Positions 34,867 to 43,516 of a stretch of DNA of 64,000 nucleotides are shown one piece after another. The stretch spans positions 44,740 to 108,739 of the forward strand of contig NZ_CAMYUE010000010.1 in NCBI RefSeq assembly GCF_947301925.1. Reading direction: 5' to 3'. Within the stretch, counting starts at the first letter, position 1. Each line of letters opens with the position of its first letter. A program made the translations under genes and the position numbers. This stretch comes from an uncultured Ruminococcus sp. (lineage in GTDB: Bacteria > Bacillota > Clostridia > Oscillospirales > Ruminococcaceae). The notes under the pieces were generated by a model, which was given only the letters and a program-made list of their open reading frames with translations, was not told where the DNA came from and made no database searches.

Positions 34867-37161
34867 TTATTCCATGCCCTTCAGGACTTCTACCATATCT
34901 ATCCTTTTTATCCTGCGTGAGAACATGAAGCTGACAAGCACGGATACCGTCATTACAAATACTGCCGAGATAATATACGTTGTGGGCGCAATATAGCACG
35001 GCCAGTCCACAGCGTCGCCGTTTGAGTCCATCATAGCCTGCAAAGGCACACGTCCGAGGGGCAGTCCGCATATCACTCCGATGATGGACAGCCACAGATT
35101 CTGCGTGGAAAGCAGCCTGCGTATGGCGCCGCTTTTAAAGCCGAGAACTTTAAGGGTCGCGAACTCCTTTTCGCGTTCATTGAATGAAAGATTTCCCGAA
35201 TTATAGAGAACTATTACTATCAGCAGAACCGAGAATACCACCATGAAATATACGAGAAGGTTCATTATCTCCATCATCTTGTCAAACGCCGCGATAAGGT
35301 CCTTCATGCTGTGAACAGCGGAAACGCATTCATTACCGGCAGCTTTTTCGCAGTTGTTCTTCGATACCAGCATTACAGGACGGAACGTCATATCCGCCTT
35401 TTCGTAATCCTCACGCAGCATGGTGATACCCGTTATATTCGGGTGGCGTGAGATCCGTCCTATCCTGCTTTCGTTCCATTTACTGCCTGTTGCAGTTTTC
35501 CAGTACACCTTGTCTCCCTCTGAAAGCCCGAGCTTTTTCGCCTGTTTCATAGTAAGAGCAACTGTGCCTTTCGGGATAGGTGTAGTGTTCAGTTCCGTAT
35601 CGGATACACAGTAGAGCTGTTCTCCCTCGGTAACTGCAAGCTTACAGCTTATGATACCGTCAGAGGTCGGATGATCCTTTGCAGCAATGGATACAGCCTC
35701 CATAGCCACAAGCTCGCCGTCAGTTTCCTTTTTCAGATCCTCCGCCTGTTGGGGAGTGCAGCTGTCATTCAGAATGACCTGATACTCATAATTCTGGATA
35801 TCGCGGAAATACCAGTCACGGACATAATCGACCGTATCATAAGCGCCAAGTCCCAGCTCCATTATCATCATGCCCATGCAGGTACCGAAAACGCCCATAA
35901 ACGCACGCATTTTCGAGCGCGATATATCACGGAGATTATACCTTACATTGAAACCGAGCTTCTTCCAGAACGGCAATTTCTCAAAAATACAGGGCTTTGC
36001 AGTTTTTGCAGCCGCAGGTCGGAGCGCCTCCGACGGGTGTATCTTCAGTATCTGCTTGCAGCTTAAATATGCAGTTCCTGTGCAGATAAGAACAAGAACC
36101 GCCGCAACAATGACGCTTTTATAACTGAATCCCGGCTGCCAGTCGGGAAGCGTGTAGAACTGACTGAACATATTAACCATGAGTCTGCCGAAGGTCAGCA
36201 CACCGAGAATAATACCAAGCACACAGCCTGTTACCGACAGCACAAAGCTGTAGCTGAGATAATGGAACAGTATCTTCCGCTTTTTCATGCCGAGAGCGTT
36301 AAGCGTTCCTATCTGCGTTCTCTGCTGTGCTATCATACGTTTCATTGTGGTTATGATAACAAGAAGCGCGATCGCAACAAATACAAAGGAGAATATGTAC
36401 GAAAAGCTGTCATGCTGTGCAAGCTCGTCCGAAAGCTGATACCAGCCCCGAATACTGTTCCTGTCAGCAAGATAAGCATAATTATCATCCAGAGCATTTG
36501 CGATATCGTCCTCATAGCCGAGCGCTTTGCCGTCACAGGTAAAGATGATCTCGTTGTTGACACGCATTTCCTCCGGCAGGACTTTCTGCGATAAATAGGC
36601 AAATCCAATGTTATGAAAGTCCGTATCGGTATCAGTCGAGGCGCAGGCAAATTCGTATTCGGGAGTTACGATAAGTCCCTTCACCTCTTTTTCAATATCA
36701 AGTCCCATTGCATGGACTGTAAATTTGTCACCGACTTTTATCCCCCATGTTTCGGCAAATCTGCTGAACAGCCACAAACCGTCCTCATCATTTGCATTGA
36801 AATCAGCACCGTCAACTGTACGCGGCACAGTTACATCTGCGTTGGCCTGAAAATAACAGTACATTTCCGCAGTGTTGTATTTTTCATCGGCTTTTCCGAG
36901 CACCTCAGTGCGCCGCTGAACTTCTTTGATACCGCTGATATCAGCAATTTTTCCTGCCTGTTCCTCGCTGAAATCCGCACCGTATATCCAGCCGTCGGCA
37001 AAGTTTGAACCGCTTTCAAAATCCGCTCTCGCCTTGTTACCGCCGATGACATTTGCCTGAAATCCCGTATAGCACCACATGGCAATAAGCGACAGCAGCA
37101 TGATCGAAAAGAACTGTGCAAGGTTTGCCCTGATGTCACGGAGCATTTTACGTCTTAACAT
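34867..37161 (-). CDS. FtsX-like ABC transporter permease
   Basis: About 764 residues from the ATG at 37161 (M-L-R-R-K-M-L-R-D-I-R-A-N-L-A-Q-F-F), with GAGG upstream inside the stop region of the ATPase gene; a GTG nine bases earlier is also possible. One helix near the N-terminus, a large outer domain of about 200 residues, three helices with an FtsX domain (about 255-380), a second outer domain and a final FtsX domain (F-N-E-R-E-K-E-F-A-T-L-K-V-L-G-F, about 660). This is the MacB/FtsX-type layout with two permease repeats. It pairs with the ATPase ten bases upstream. Such exporters release lipids, lipoproteins or antimicrobial peptides; the substrate cannot be told. Confidence 0.9.
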   Translation of the reverse strand: MLRRKMLRDIRANLAQFFSIMLLSLIAMWCYTGFQANVIGGNKARADFESGSNFADGWIYGADFSEEQAGKIADISGIKEVQRRTEVLGKADEKYNTAEMYCYFQANADVTVPRTVDGADFNANDEDGLWLFSRFAETWGIKVGDKFTVHAMGLDIEKEVKGLIVTPEYEFACASTDTDTDFHNIGFAYLSQKVLPEEMRVNNEIIFTCDGKALGYEDDIANALDDNYAYLADRNSIRGWYQLSDELAQHDSFSYIFSFVFVAIALLVIITTMKRMIAQQRTQIGTLNALGMKKRKILFHYLSYSFVLSVTGCVLGIILGVLTFGRLMVNMFSQFYTLPDWQPGFSYKSVIVAAVLVLICTGTAYLSCKQILKIHPSEALRPAAAKTAKPCIFEKLPFWKKLGFNVRYNLRDISRSKMRAFMGVFGTCMGMMIMELGLGAYDTVDYVRDWYFRDIQNYEYQVILNDSCTPQQAEDLKKETDGELVAMEAVSIAAKDHPTSDGIISCKLAVTEGEQLYCVSDTELNTTPIPKGTVALTMKQAKKLGLSEGDKVYWKTATGSKWNESRIGRISRHPNITGITMLREDYEKADMTFRPVMLVSKNNCEKAAGNECVSAVHSMKDLIAAFDKMMEIMNLLVYFMVVFSVLLIVIVLYNSGNLSFNEREKEFATLKVLGFKSGAIRRLLSTQNLWLSIIGVICGLPLGRVPLQAMMDSNGDAVDWPCYIAPTTYIISAVFVMTVSVLVSFMFSRRIKRIDMVEVLKGME

Positions 37162-37171
37162 TACCTGCACC

Positions 37172-37876
37172 TCACCATTCGATATCGTTCACGGACAGCG
37201 GATTTTCATTGGTCTTTACAGACTTTATCCTGCCGTTTCTCATATGGATTATGCGGTTCGCACACTTTGCGATATCCGCATTATGAGTAACAAGGATCAC
37301 CGTATTTCCGTGCTCTGTGGAAAGCTTTTGCAGAAGGTCGATAACAAGCTTTCCCGTTTCCGAATCAAGTGCTCCTGTGGGCTCATCTCCGAGGATTATC
37401 TTCGGATCTTTGGCGAGAGCTCTCGCAATAGATACTCTCTGCTGCTGACCGCCTGACATCTGCGTCGGAAACTTGTTCTTCTGATCGGCAAGTCCCACAC
37501 GTTCAAGCATTTCATCCGCGCTGAGCGCAGATCTCTTTATGTCCTTGACAAGAGCAACGTTTTCATATGCCGTAAGTCCGGGAAGAAGATTATAGAACTG
37601 GAATATGAAACCGATTGTATCCGCACGGTACTCCGAAAGCTGCCTGTCGTTATATGAGGATATTTCTTTGCCGTCAACAATGACCTTTCCCTCAGTCGGT
37701 ACGTCCATTCCTCCCAGCATATTCAGCACAGTGGACTTTCCGGCACCCGATTGTCCGAGGATAACAACAAATTCTCCTTTTTCTATAGTAAAGCTTACAT
37801 GATCTACTGCGACCTGTTTTCCCTCGCCCTTACCGTAAATTTTCACCACGTCCCTGAATTCAACTGTCGTTGTCAT
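37172..37876 (-). CDS. ABC transporter ATP-binding protein (MacB/LolD type)
   Basis: 234 residues with AAGGAGG before the ATG. All ATPase motifs are intact: Walker A G-Q-S-G-A-G-K-S-T, Q-loop F-Q-F-Y-N-L-L-P, signature M-S-G-G-Q-Q-Q-R-V, Walker B I-I-L-G-D-E-P-T-G-A-L-D and the switch H in V-T-H-N-A-D. It energises the FtsX-type permease encoded directly downstream. A strong promoter lies at 37923-37951. An inverted pair GTTAGT/ACTAAC surrounds it and might be a regulator site. Confidence 0.95.
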   Translation of the reverse strand: MTTTVEFRDVVKIYGKGEGKQVAVDHVSFTIEKGEFVVILGQSGAGKSTVLNMLGGMDVPTEGKVIVDGKEISSYNDRQLSEYRADTIGFIFQFYNLLPGLTAYENVALVKDIKRSALSADEMLERVGLADQKNKFPTQMSGGQQQRVSIARALAKDPKIILGDEPTGALDSETGKLVIDLLQKLSTEHGNTVILVTHNADIAKCANRIIHMRNGRIKSVKTNENPLSVNDIEW

Positions 37877-37922
37877 TCTGATTCCTCCTTATTTCTGTTA
37901 GTGAACGCAAACTGATAATATG

Positions 37923-37951
37923 ATTATAGCATATACTAACATAAATTTCAA
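37923..37951 (-). promoter_or_regulatory. Promoter of the ABC exporter operon
   Basis: On the minus strand TTGAAA (37946-37951), a 17-base spacer and TATAAT (37923-37928). Confidence 0.8.
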
Positions 37952-38049
37952 GATGCTTTCATAATAAAAGCCGTCCTGCGTTTCTGACGTCCCCCTGATA
38001 ACCAATATCAGGTAAAACAGCAGCGATTATATTCCATATTAAGTTACAC

Positions 38050-38078
38050 TTGACGAATACAACTATTTATGATATTAT
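38050..38078 (+). promoter_or_regulatory. Promoter of the peptidoglycan-binding protein
   Basis: TTGACG (38050-38055), a 17-base spacer and TATTAT (38073-38078), about 55 bases before the ATG. Confidence 0.7.
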
Positions 38079-38133
38079 ATGCACATAAGGCTGAATCATT
38101 TGCCTTAAATACTATGCAAAGGATGTAACACAA

Positions 38134-38574
38134 ATGAAACACACTATCAAAACAATCTCAGCAATCGCAATGGCATTCACTCTCCTCGGAACAGGTACAG
38201 CCATTACAAAAACTCTCTCACCTAACACTGAAACAAACTTAACAGCAACGGCAGCATCCGGTGATACTGATGTTTGGCGTTACACTATGCCAGACTCTAA
38301 CGAATGCATAGGCTACGGAAGCAGAGGCGATAAAGTAAAGTGGATACAAGCTGCTTTAAACTATATCTCAGAATACAACTGGTACCTGGGCGAGCCTCTG
38401 ACAGTTGACGGTATTTACGGTAAAAAGACAAAACAGCGTGTTAAGGACTTGCAGAACTATGTAAACAGCGTATACAAAAAAGAAGGAATACCGCTTTTAA
38501 AGGTTGACGGAATATTTGGCCCCAAGACTTATTACGCAGCCTGTTTATGCCTGGACTGCTGCGATTGTCACTGA
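38134..38574 (+). CDS. Secreted peptidoglycan-binding-domain protein
   Basis: 146 residues. A signal peptide (M-K-H-T-I-K-T-I-S-A-I-A-M-A-F-T) is followed by a short linker and one peptidoglycan-binding domain of the PG_binding_1 type: G-S-R-G-D-K-V-K-W-I-Q-A-A-L, then L-T-V-D-G-I-Y-G-K-K-T-K and a second L-K-V-D-G-I-F-G-P-K-T. The tail is Cys-rich (A-C-L-C-L-D-C-C-D-C-H), six cysteines in the last 12 residues, which is unusual and could bind metal or form disulfides. There is no catalytic domain. It probably docks in the cell wall. Confidence 0.85.
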   Translation: MKHTIKTISAIAMAFTLLGTGTAITKTLSPNTETNLTATAASGDTDVWRYTMPDSNECIGYGSRGDKVKWIQAALNYISEYNWYLGEPLTVDGIYGKKTKQRVKDLQNYVNSVYKKEGIPLLKVDGIFGPKTYYAACLCLDCCDCH

Positions 38575-38593
38575 TCTTCAGGGCAGCATCACG

Positions 38594-38640
38594 CATTTGA
38601 AGCACCATAACAGAATAAAAGCTCTCCCCGGTATAACCGA
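38594..38640 (+). repeat. Copy 1 of a shared 3' sequence block
   Basis: TTTGAAGCACCATAACAGAATAAAA followed by CTCTCCCC-GGTATAACC recurs at 41232-41285 as TTTGAAGCACTATAACAGAATAAAA plus CTCTCCCAGGTATAACC. At the second site the block forms a perfect terminator; here the hairpin is degenerate. Confidence 0.6.
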
Positions 38641-38775
38641 GGTGCTTATATAGAAGTTTATGCGTAATTATCGGGGACAAACCATGAAAAATATGATATC
38701 CTGTACCTATGGAGCATCTGCAGGCTTTATTGCTTAAAAAACACAGATCACACAGTTTGAGTCAAGGAGTTAATT

Positions 38776-39162
38776 ATGAAAACACATAAAAAAGTTCTTA
38801 TAAGCATACTTGCCGTACCGCTGTTGCTGATATTCTTTGAAGTCTTCGGTATGATCGTCAATCACGCCTCGACAGGTATCCAGACAAACCGCCTGCGCCG
38901 TGAGATCATTGATACAATCCCCAATACAGAGATCATATCCGTTGAATCCGAAACCGGCAATACCACAGGTACAGGAAATCATGTGGACTGCCTGACGCGC
39001 ATCACTTTCACCTCTGATCTGTCCCTTTCTGAAGTTCAGAATAAACTCAGCAAGTCCTGCAAAGGGAATGACTGCTATGTCAAAGGGACTGATAAAGCAG
39101 GAGAATACCTCTTTTTTCTGCGTAAGCACGCACCATTCTCCGGCAATATAGAGGGTCATTAA
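38776..39162 (+). CDS. Small membrane-anchored protein
   Basis: 128 residues with AAGGAG six bases before the ATG. One hydrophobic helix near the N-terminus (V-L-I-S-I-L-A-V-P-L-L-L-I-F-F, about 7-30) and an outer alpha/beta domain containing two cysteines (V-D-C-L-T-R-I-T-F and K-G-N-D-C-Y-V-K-G). It is preceded by 200 bases without a recognised promoter and followed by a bidirectional terminator. Family not recognised. Confidence 0.65.
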   Translation: MKTHKKVLISILAVPLLLIFFEVFGMIVNHASTGIQTNRLRREIIDTIPNTEIISVESETGNTTGTGNHVDCLTRITFTSDLSLSEVQNKLSKSCKGNDCYVKGTDKAGEYLFFLRKHAPFSGNIEGH

Positions 39163-39190
39163 CAAGCAGTTCTGTACAGAAAAAACATTG

Positions 39191-39226
39191 AAAAAAGCTC
39201 CCTGAGGAACAACTCAGGGAGCTTTC
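39191..39226. terminator. Bidirectional terminator
   Basis: AAAGCTCCCTGAG pairs with CTCAGGGAGCTTT between the converging membrane-protein and dehydrogenase genes. Confidence 0.85.
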
Positions 39227-39247
39227 GTTATGTTAATCTTTCTGTTC

Positions 39248-40735
39248 TCAGTCTCTCTTGAAAATATCTCGTGTGTATACCTTATCTGCCACGTCATCAA
39301 GCACACTGTCATAACGATTTGCCACGATGCAGCCGCACTTCTTCTTGAACTTCTTCAGATCGTTGACAACAAGAGAGCCAAAGAATGTGCTTCCGTTTTC
39401 AAGGGTAGGCTCATAGATGATGACTGTTGCACCTTTTGCCTTGATACGCTTCATAACGCCCTGTATGGAGGACTGGCGGAAGTTGTCACTGTTTGATTTC
39501 ATAGTGAGGCGGTATACTCCGATGACGACCTCCTTTTCCTTATCACGGTTATATGCCCCCTCAGAATAACTGTAAGCGCCTGCTATACCAAGTATACGAT
39601 CAGCCACGAAGTCCTTTCGTGTTCTGTTTGATTCAACGATCGCAGACATCATATTCTGCGGAACGTCCTGATAGTTTGCCAGGAGCTGCTTTGTATCCTT
39701 TGGCAGACAGTAACCGCCGTAACCGAAGGAGGGATTGTTATAATAGTCGCCTACTCTCGGGTCAAGACAAACGCCTTTTATGATATTGGCTGTATTCAGC
39801 TCTTTTACTTCTGCGTAGGTATCAAGCTCGTTAAAGTAGCTTACACGGAGGGCAAGGTAAGTATTAGCGAAGAGCTTTACCGCCTCCGCCTCCGTAGTTG
39901 CCATAAACAGTACAGGGATATCGGTCTTTATGGCGCCGTGCTGAAGAAGATCTGCAAATTCCTCAGCCGATTCTCTGTTGTTATCATCAGAACCGACTAT
40001 GATACGGCTGGGATAGAGGTTATCATAGAGCGCCTTTGATTCACGGAGAAACTCAGGGCTGAAAATGATGTTGTCCATGCCCAGCTTTTCGCGCACCTGT
40101 ACTGTGTAACCGACAGGAATAGTGGACTTGATGACAACTGTTGGCTTGTTTTTCTTCTTTGCTGTTACCTTCTTGATAAGCTCAAGCACCGACTCTACAG
40201 CCGAACAGTCAAAGAAATTGGTCTTAGGATCATAGTTTGTAGGAGCTGCAACTATTATGAAGTCAGCTTCCTTATATGCGGATTCTCCGTCTGTTGTTGC
40301 TTTGAGAGACAATTTGCGTTCCTCATGTTCCGCAAGATACTTTTCGATATAATCATCCTGAATTGGACTTGTCCAATTGTTAAGCAGCTCCACCTTCTCA
40401 GGTATGATATCCACAGCTGTAACATCGTTGTGCTGTGCAAGCAGAACTGCAAGAGACAGACCGACATATCCTGTACCTGCAACAGCGATCTTCCTGCGCT
40501 CCACAGGAGCTGCAGCAACTTCGTCGTCAACAAAAAGGTCTTTATAGTCGAAGTCCAGGACCTCTGACAGTGCAAGAAGCTGATCGACAGAAGGACTGTA
40601 ATCCCTGCTTTCAAGCCTTGTGAACATTGTACGGTTGATACCGGTCTTTTCAGACAGAGCAGTCTGTGACATACCTATTGACTTTCTCCTGCTTATAACA
40701 GTTTCGGCAAGCTTCTCCAAAGATAAGTGTTTCAT
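39248..40735 (-). CDS. XRE helix-turn-helix fused to UDP-glucose/nucleotide-sugar 6-dehydrogenase
   Basis: 495 residues from the ATG at 40735 (GGAGG eight bases upstream; an in-frame extension lies in the operator). Residues 10-67 are a Cro/CI-type DNA-binding domain: [18 protein letters not shown] and [10 protein letters not shown]. From residue 82 a complete nucleotide-sugar dehydrogenase follows: the NAD loop V-A-G-T-G-Y-V-G-L (about 85-93), F-S-P-E-F-L-R-E, and the catalytic Cys in [10 protein letters not shown] (about 343). The enzyme family oxidises UDP-glucose or similar to the uronic acid for capsule or wall polymers. The gene is alone, with its own promoter and a palindrome between promoter and start. 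An enzyme that also represses its own gene is inferred. Confidence 0.92.
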   Translation of the reverse strand: MKHLSLEKLAETVISRRKSIGMSQTALSEKTGINRTMFTRLESRDYSPSVDQLLALSEVLDFDYKDLFVDDEVAAAPVERRKIAVAGTGYVGLSLAVLLAQHNDVTAVDIIPEKVELLNNWTSPIQDDYIEKYLAEHEERKLSLKATTDGESAYKEADFIIVAAPTNYDPKTNFFDCSAVESVLELIKKVTAKKKNKPTVVIKSTIPVGYTVQVREKLGMDNIIFSPEFLRESKALYDNLYPSRIIVGSDDNNRESAEEFADLLQHGAIKTDIPVLFMATTEAEAVKLFANTYLALRVSYFNELDTYAEVKELNTANIIKGVCLDPRVGDYYNNPSFGYGGYCLPKDTKQLLANYQDVPQNMMSAIVESNRTRKDFVADRILGIAGAYSYSEGAYNRDKEKEVVIGVYRLTMKSNSDNFRQSSIQGVMKRIKAKGATVIIYEPTLENGSTFFGSLVVNDLKKFKKKCGCIVANRYDSVLDDVADKVYTRDIFKRD

Positions 40736-40755
40736 AAGTACCTCCTGTATTATTA

Positions 40756-40772
40756 TGTCACTATAAGTGACA
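40756..40772. promoter_or_regulatory. Palindromic operator of the HTH-dehydrogenase gene
   Basis: TGTCACT-ATA-AGTGACA, perfect seven-base arms, lying about 25 bases downstream of the expected transcription start and 20 bases before the ATG. This position suits repression. The half-site AGTGACA also builds the palindromes at 33632-33647 and 52913-52928. Confidence 0.7.
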
Positions 40773-40798
40773 ACAATTCTGATATGATCCACAAATAT

Positions 40799-40827
40799 AT
40801 TATAGCACTTGTTCCTGTGAAAGTCAA
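40799..40827 (-). promoter_or_regulatory. Promoter of the HTH-dehydrogenase gene
   Basis: On the minus strand TTGACT (40822-40827), a 17-base spacer and TATAAT (40799-40804). Confidence 0.85.
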
Positions 40828-41063
40828 TGAATATGTTGTGAATAATTTCAGGGCATCGGGATTACTGCACAAGTCATGCGCGCCGAATGATGTTATTAAT
40901 GACATTCAGCGTCAGCCATAATTCATTATCCCTTTTATAATGAACTATGTCACTGATCCCGATAAATCTGCGGATAACCATGAAAAATATGAGAAATCCG
41001 CTCCCAAAACAGTGAAAGGCATTTTGAAAAAATGCGAACTGAAACGGAGCTTCCTCCATAACA

Positions 41064-41095
41064 AAAGAAAACCGGGTATAACCCCGGTTTTCTTT
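41064..41095. terminator. Terminator-like hairpin in a gene-poor gap
   Basis: AAAGAAAACCGGG pairs with CCCGGTTTTCTTT with runs of A and T outside. The gap 40830-41346 has no intact gene. Besides this hairpin it holds two coding remnants (41108-41225) and the terminator at 41263-41297. Confidence 0.7.
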
Positions 41096-41107
41096 GAATA
41101 CTGATTT

Positions 41108-41225
41108 TTACTGCATATCTGAGCTGACCAGCAGCTGTGCAGCTGCTGTGTTATCTGCCAGAATATCTCCGATAGCGATATTACTTCATTGATGAGTTGA
41201 CAAGAAGCTGCTCTAAACTGTATCT
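41108..41225 (-). pseudogene. Two tandem C-terminal coding remnants
   Basis: On the minus strand one frame ends Q-L-L-V-S-S-D-M-Q-stop (stop at 41108-41110) and an adjacent frame ends Q-L-L-V-N-S-S-M-K-stop (stop at 41181-41183). The matching ends suggest a duplicated 3' end of a lost gene. The first extends upstream as I-A-I-G-D-I-L-A-D-N-T-A-A-A. Too short to assign. Confidence 0.3.
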
Positions 41226-41231
41226 CGGAAT

Positions 41232-41285
41232 ACAACACATATTTGAAGCACTATAACAGAATAAAATCTCTCCCAGGTATAACCT
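41232..41285 (+). repeat. Copy 2 of a shared 3' sequence block
   Basis: Matches 38594-38640 in 40 or so positions, ending in the terminator hairpin. See that entry. Confidence 0.55.
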
Positions 41286-41297
41286 GGGAGAGATTTT
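41263..41297. terminator. Bidirectional terminator downstream of the serpin gene
   Basis: A perfect 16-base stem (41263-41278 with 41282-41297, three-base loop) flanked by T-rich sequence on both strands. Confidence 0.85.
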
Positions 41298-41346
41298 GTA
41301 TTTATTCTTATGAGGGCTATAAAACAGGTTCCCTTTATGAAATGTA

Positions 41347-43290
41347 TCACTTTTCCTCAAGCTGGGTAGCTGCACCGATGAACAGAGGAACGTTGTTCTT
41401 ATCGACTATCATGTAGACAAAGGGTCTGTCAAGCTCGATATGGACCTTTTTCTTCTCAATAGGCATTCCGGCACCTGCACCCATGCTTACAGATGTTACC
41501 GCAGCTGCCTTTGTGCCCTTTTCCGTTACCTCGATCTTGGTCTTGTGCAACACATCGTCTATGTAGAGAGGAAGTGCTCCTTCAACAGTGAGATCGTTCA
41601 TTCTTGAGAAATCGGCAGCCCCGACATCAAATGCCTTCTCCATTCCCAGCGTTTTGAGTATCTCCTTCAGGGACTTGTCGTAGTTGTACTTGAACTTGGG
41701 GATCATTACATAAAGATCTACCGTGTCGGGATCCTCATATTCCTTCAAACCGTCAACAAGAGTCTTTCCGTCCAGCTCCCGGATAAAGGTGTCAAAGTCA
41801 ACGTCCTCATGAGGAAGGATACCTACAAAGCTGTAATTACCGTTTTCATAATTCTTTTTAAAGGCATCTGCATTGCCAAGGTCGAAGTACATATACTCCT
41901 TGCTGTCCAGACGCTTGATGGGATGCTTACCGCCCTCCAGATCAGTGAATTCGCCGTCAGTTGAATAGGTATACGGACTTGCCCATTCTGCCTCGAAGTA
42001 AAGTGTATTTATCAGCATCATCATTGCATTTGATTTGATACTGTCTTCTCTGAGCAGTGTGGGTATCATTCCCTTGGTATTCTTATTTACCCAGCTGTTC
42101 ACGTCCTTGACCGTGCTTGTATCAAAGGGACTCTTATAGATCTCGGAATTATAGTACTTCTTGTTGGTCTCCAGGAACTCATCGAGCACCTTTAACGTAG
42201 GATCGTCCCTGAACCATATAGAGTCTGCAAGGTAGACCTTTTCTTTCTTCTCATCGGGAAGTCCGCTGATATACTTAGCCATGTAATTGTTGATATCATC
42301 AATGGAAAGACCGCTTCCCAGCACCTTTTCCATCTCTTCCAGAGTCTCGCCGTCAGCACCGTTTGCAGTCATTGAAAGTGCGGAGGAAACCGAAAGCGGT
42401 GAAAGAAGCAGATTGCCTTTATTATCGCCCTCGTCCTCATAGCAATTCTTCAGCAGATCAACTCCGAAATCCATCTCGGCCTTGGCGAAGTCATCATCGA
42501 TATCCTTTCCTTCTGCTGCCTGCACCGTAACTGTATTGTCAAGGCGGATACTTCCTATATTTGAAGCGCCGTTGAAATCCTTCACGCTGCCCAGAACAAA
42601 ATCTCTTACCTGCTGCATATCGTCCACGGTTATCTCTGTATCCATGTCGACGTCGGCATTCAGGAACTGATCCGAGGTGAGCTTATTGGAGAGATTGCCT
42701 GCGATATACTTCTGGTAGGTGACGATGTCGAAGGAATCGATAACACCGTCATCGTTTATATCGCCGTAGATATGCTCATTGGGATCCGATACCGAGAGGA
42801 TACGGCTCACAAAATAATCTCTGTTGCGGTGACTGCCCCAGTACCCGCTGGCATCGGTAATATCATCATACTCGGTATATGCAGCAAATTTGATATTCAC
42901 TCTTGATTCAGGCTCCAGCTCATGGGCAAGATTTACGTTTTCATCTGCAAACCATACTGCCCGCTCCACAACGCCCGAGTCCGTATATGCCGGATATGAA
43001 GACAGATGTATCTCCTTCCTGTCATCATAGCTGAAGTGATTGCTGCCTCTTGATGGGATAAGCTCAATTGAGATATCGTATTCCCATATATCGACATTGC
43101 AGATATAGGCGTCAAGGAACTCATATTCATACATACCGGTTTCCGGGTTGTAATTATCGGGATATGTAACATCGTTTTCCGCTGCAATAACAGGAGCTGC
43201 CGATGGTATAGCTCCTCCTGCAAAGCCAAATAAAAAAACAGAACCGATGATACCTGCCGCCGTTCGTTTAATAACTGCTGTCCTTTTCAT
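41347..43290 (-). CDS. Secreted dockerin-serpin (serine/cysteine protease inhibitor)
   Basis: 647 residues with GGAGG before the ATG. Signal peptide (1-36); an unassigned beta-rich domain (about 40-165); a dockerin (about 172-235) with two calcium loops, G-D-I-N-D-D-G-V-I-D and A-D-V-D-M-D-T-E-I-T; then a complete serpin (about 255-647). The serpin shows N-L-L-L-S-P-L-S-V-S-S-A-L-S-M, the hinge E-K-G-T-K-A-A-A-V-T-S-V near residue 600 and the signature R-P-F-V-Y-M-I-V with N-V-P-L-F-I-G-A-A. The Ala-rich hinge suggests an inhibitory serpin. Dockerin-serpins are known in Clostridium thermocellum, where they are thought to protect the cellulosome from proteases. Here the dockerin precedes the serpin. 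Several protease genes lie within 12 kb. Confidence 0.94.
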   Translation of the reverse strand: MKRTAVIKRTAAGIIGSVFLFGFAGGAIPSAAPVIAAENDVTYPDNYNPETGMYEYEFLDAYICNVDIWEYDISIELIPSRGSNHFSYDDRKEIHLSSYPAYTDSGVVERAVWFADENVNLAHELEPESRVNIKFAAYTEYDDITDASGYWGSHRNRDYFVSRILSVSDPNEHIYGDINDDGVIDSFDIVTYQKYIAGNLSNKLTSDQFLNADVDMDTEITVDDMQQVRDFVLGSVKDFNGASNIGSIRLDNTVTVQAAEGKDIDDDFAKAEMDFGVDLLKNCYEDEGDNKGNLLLSPLSVSSALSMTANGADGETLEEMEKVLGSGLSIDDINNYMAKYISGLPDEKKEKVYLADSIWFRDDPTLKVLDEFLETNKKYYNSEIYKSPFDTSTVKDVNSWVNKNTKGMIPTLLREDSIKSNAMMMLINTLYFEAEWASPYTYSTDGEFTDLEGGKHPIKRLDSKEYMYFDLGNADAFKKNYENGNYSFVGILPHEDVDFDTFIRELDGKTLVDGLKEYEDPDTVDLYVMIPKFKYNYDKSLKEILKTLGMEKAFDVGAADFSRMNDLTVEGALPLYIDDVLHKTKIEVTEKGTKAAAVTSVSMGAGAGMPIEKKKVHIELDRPFVYMIVDKNNVPLFIGAATQLEEK

Positions 43291-43339
43291 AATAGCATAC
43301 CTCCTGTATCATGTTTCGGATATAACAATCCATGTAAAA

Positions 43340-43368
43340 AGTATATCATCTTTTTTGTCTGATGTCAA
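43340..43368 (-). promoter_or_regulatory. Promoter of the dockerin-serpin gene
   Basis: On the minus strand TTGACA (43363-43368), a 17-base spacer and TATACT (43340-43345). Confidence 0.8.
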
Positions 43369-43516
43369 TAAAAACAATGCTCATTTGTTGACTTTTTCGG
43401 CGATCCGCCAATGGCTTCAACAAAAATAATACATCTGAAGTGCAGCATCATGTCATTTGAGACTTTTCTTCACATAAAAATATCCACCATTGATATCAAA
43501 AAATAAATAAATGTGA

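Noticed and set aside
34763..35095. Frame over the end of the FtsX permease gene
   Set aside because: It lies in another frame of the same strand and reads through the gap; the permease continues to its conserved C-terminus.
40935..41103. Plus-strand frame (N-Y-V-T-D-P-D-K-S) recalling relaxase N-termini
   Set aside because: The resemblance is limited to a few residues, and the frame runs through a terminator hairpin.
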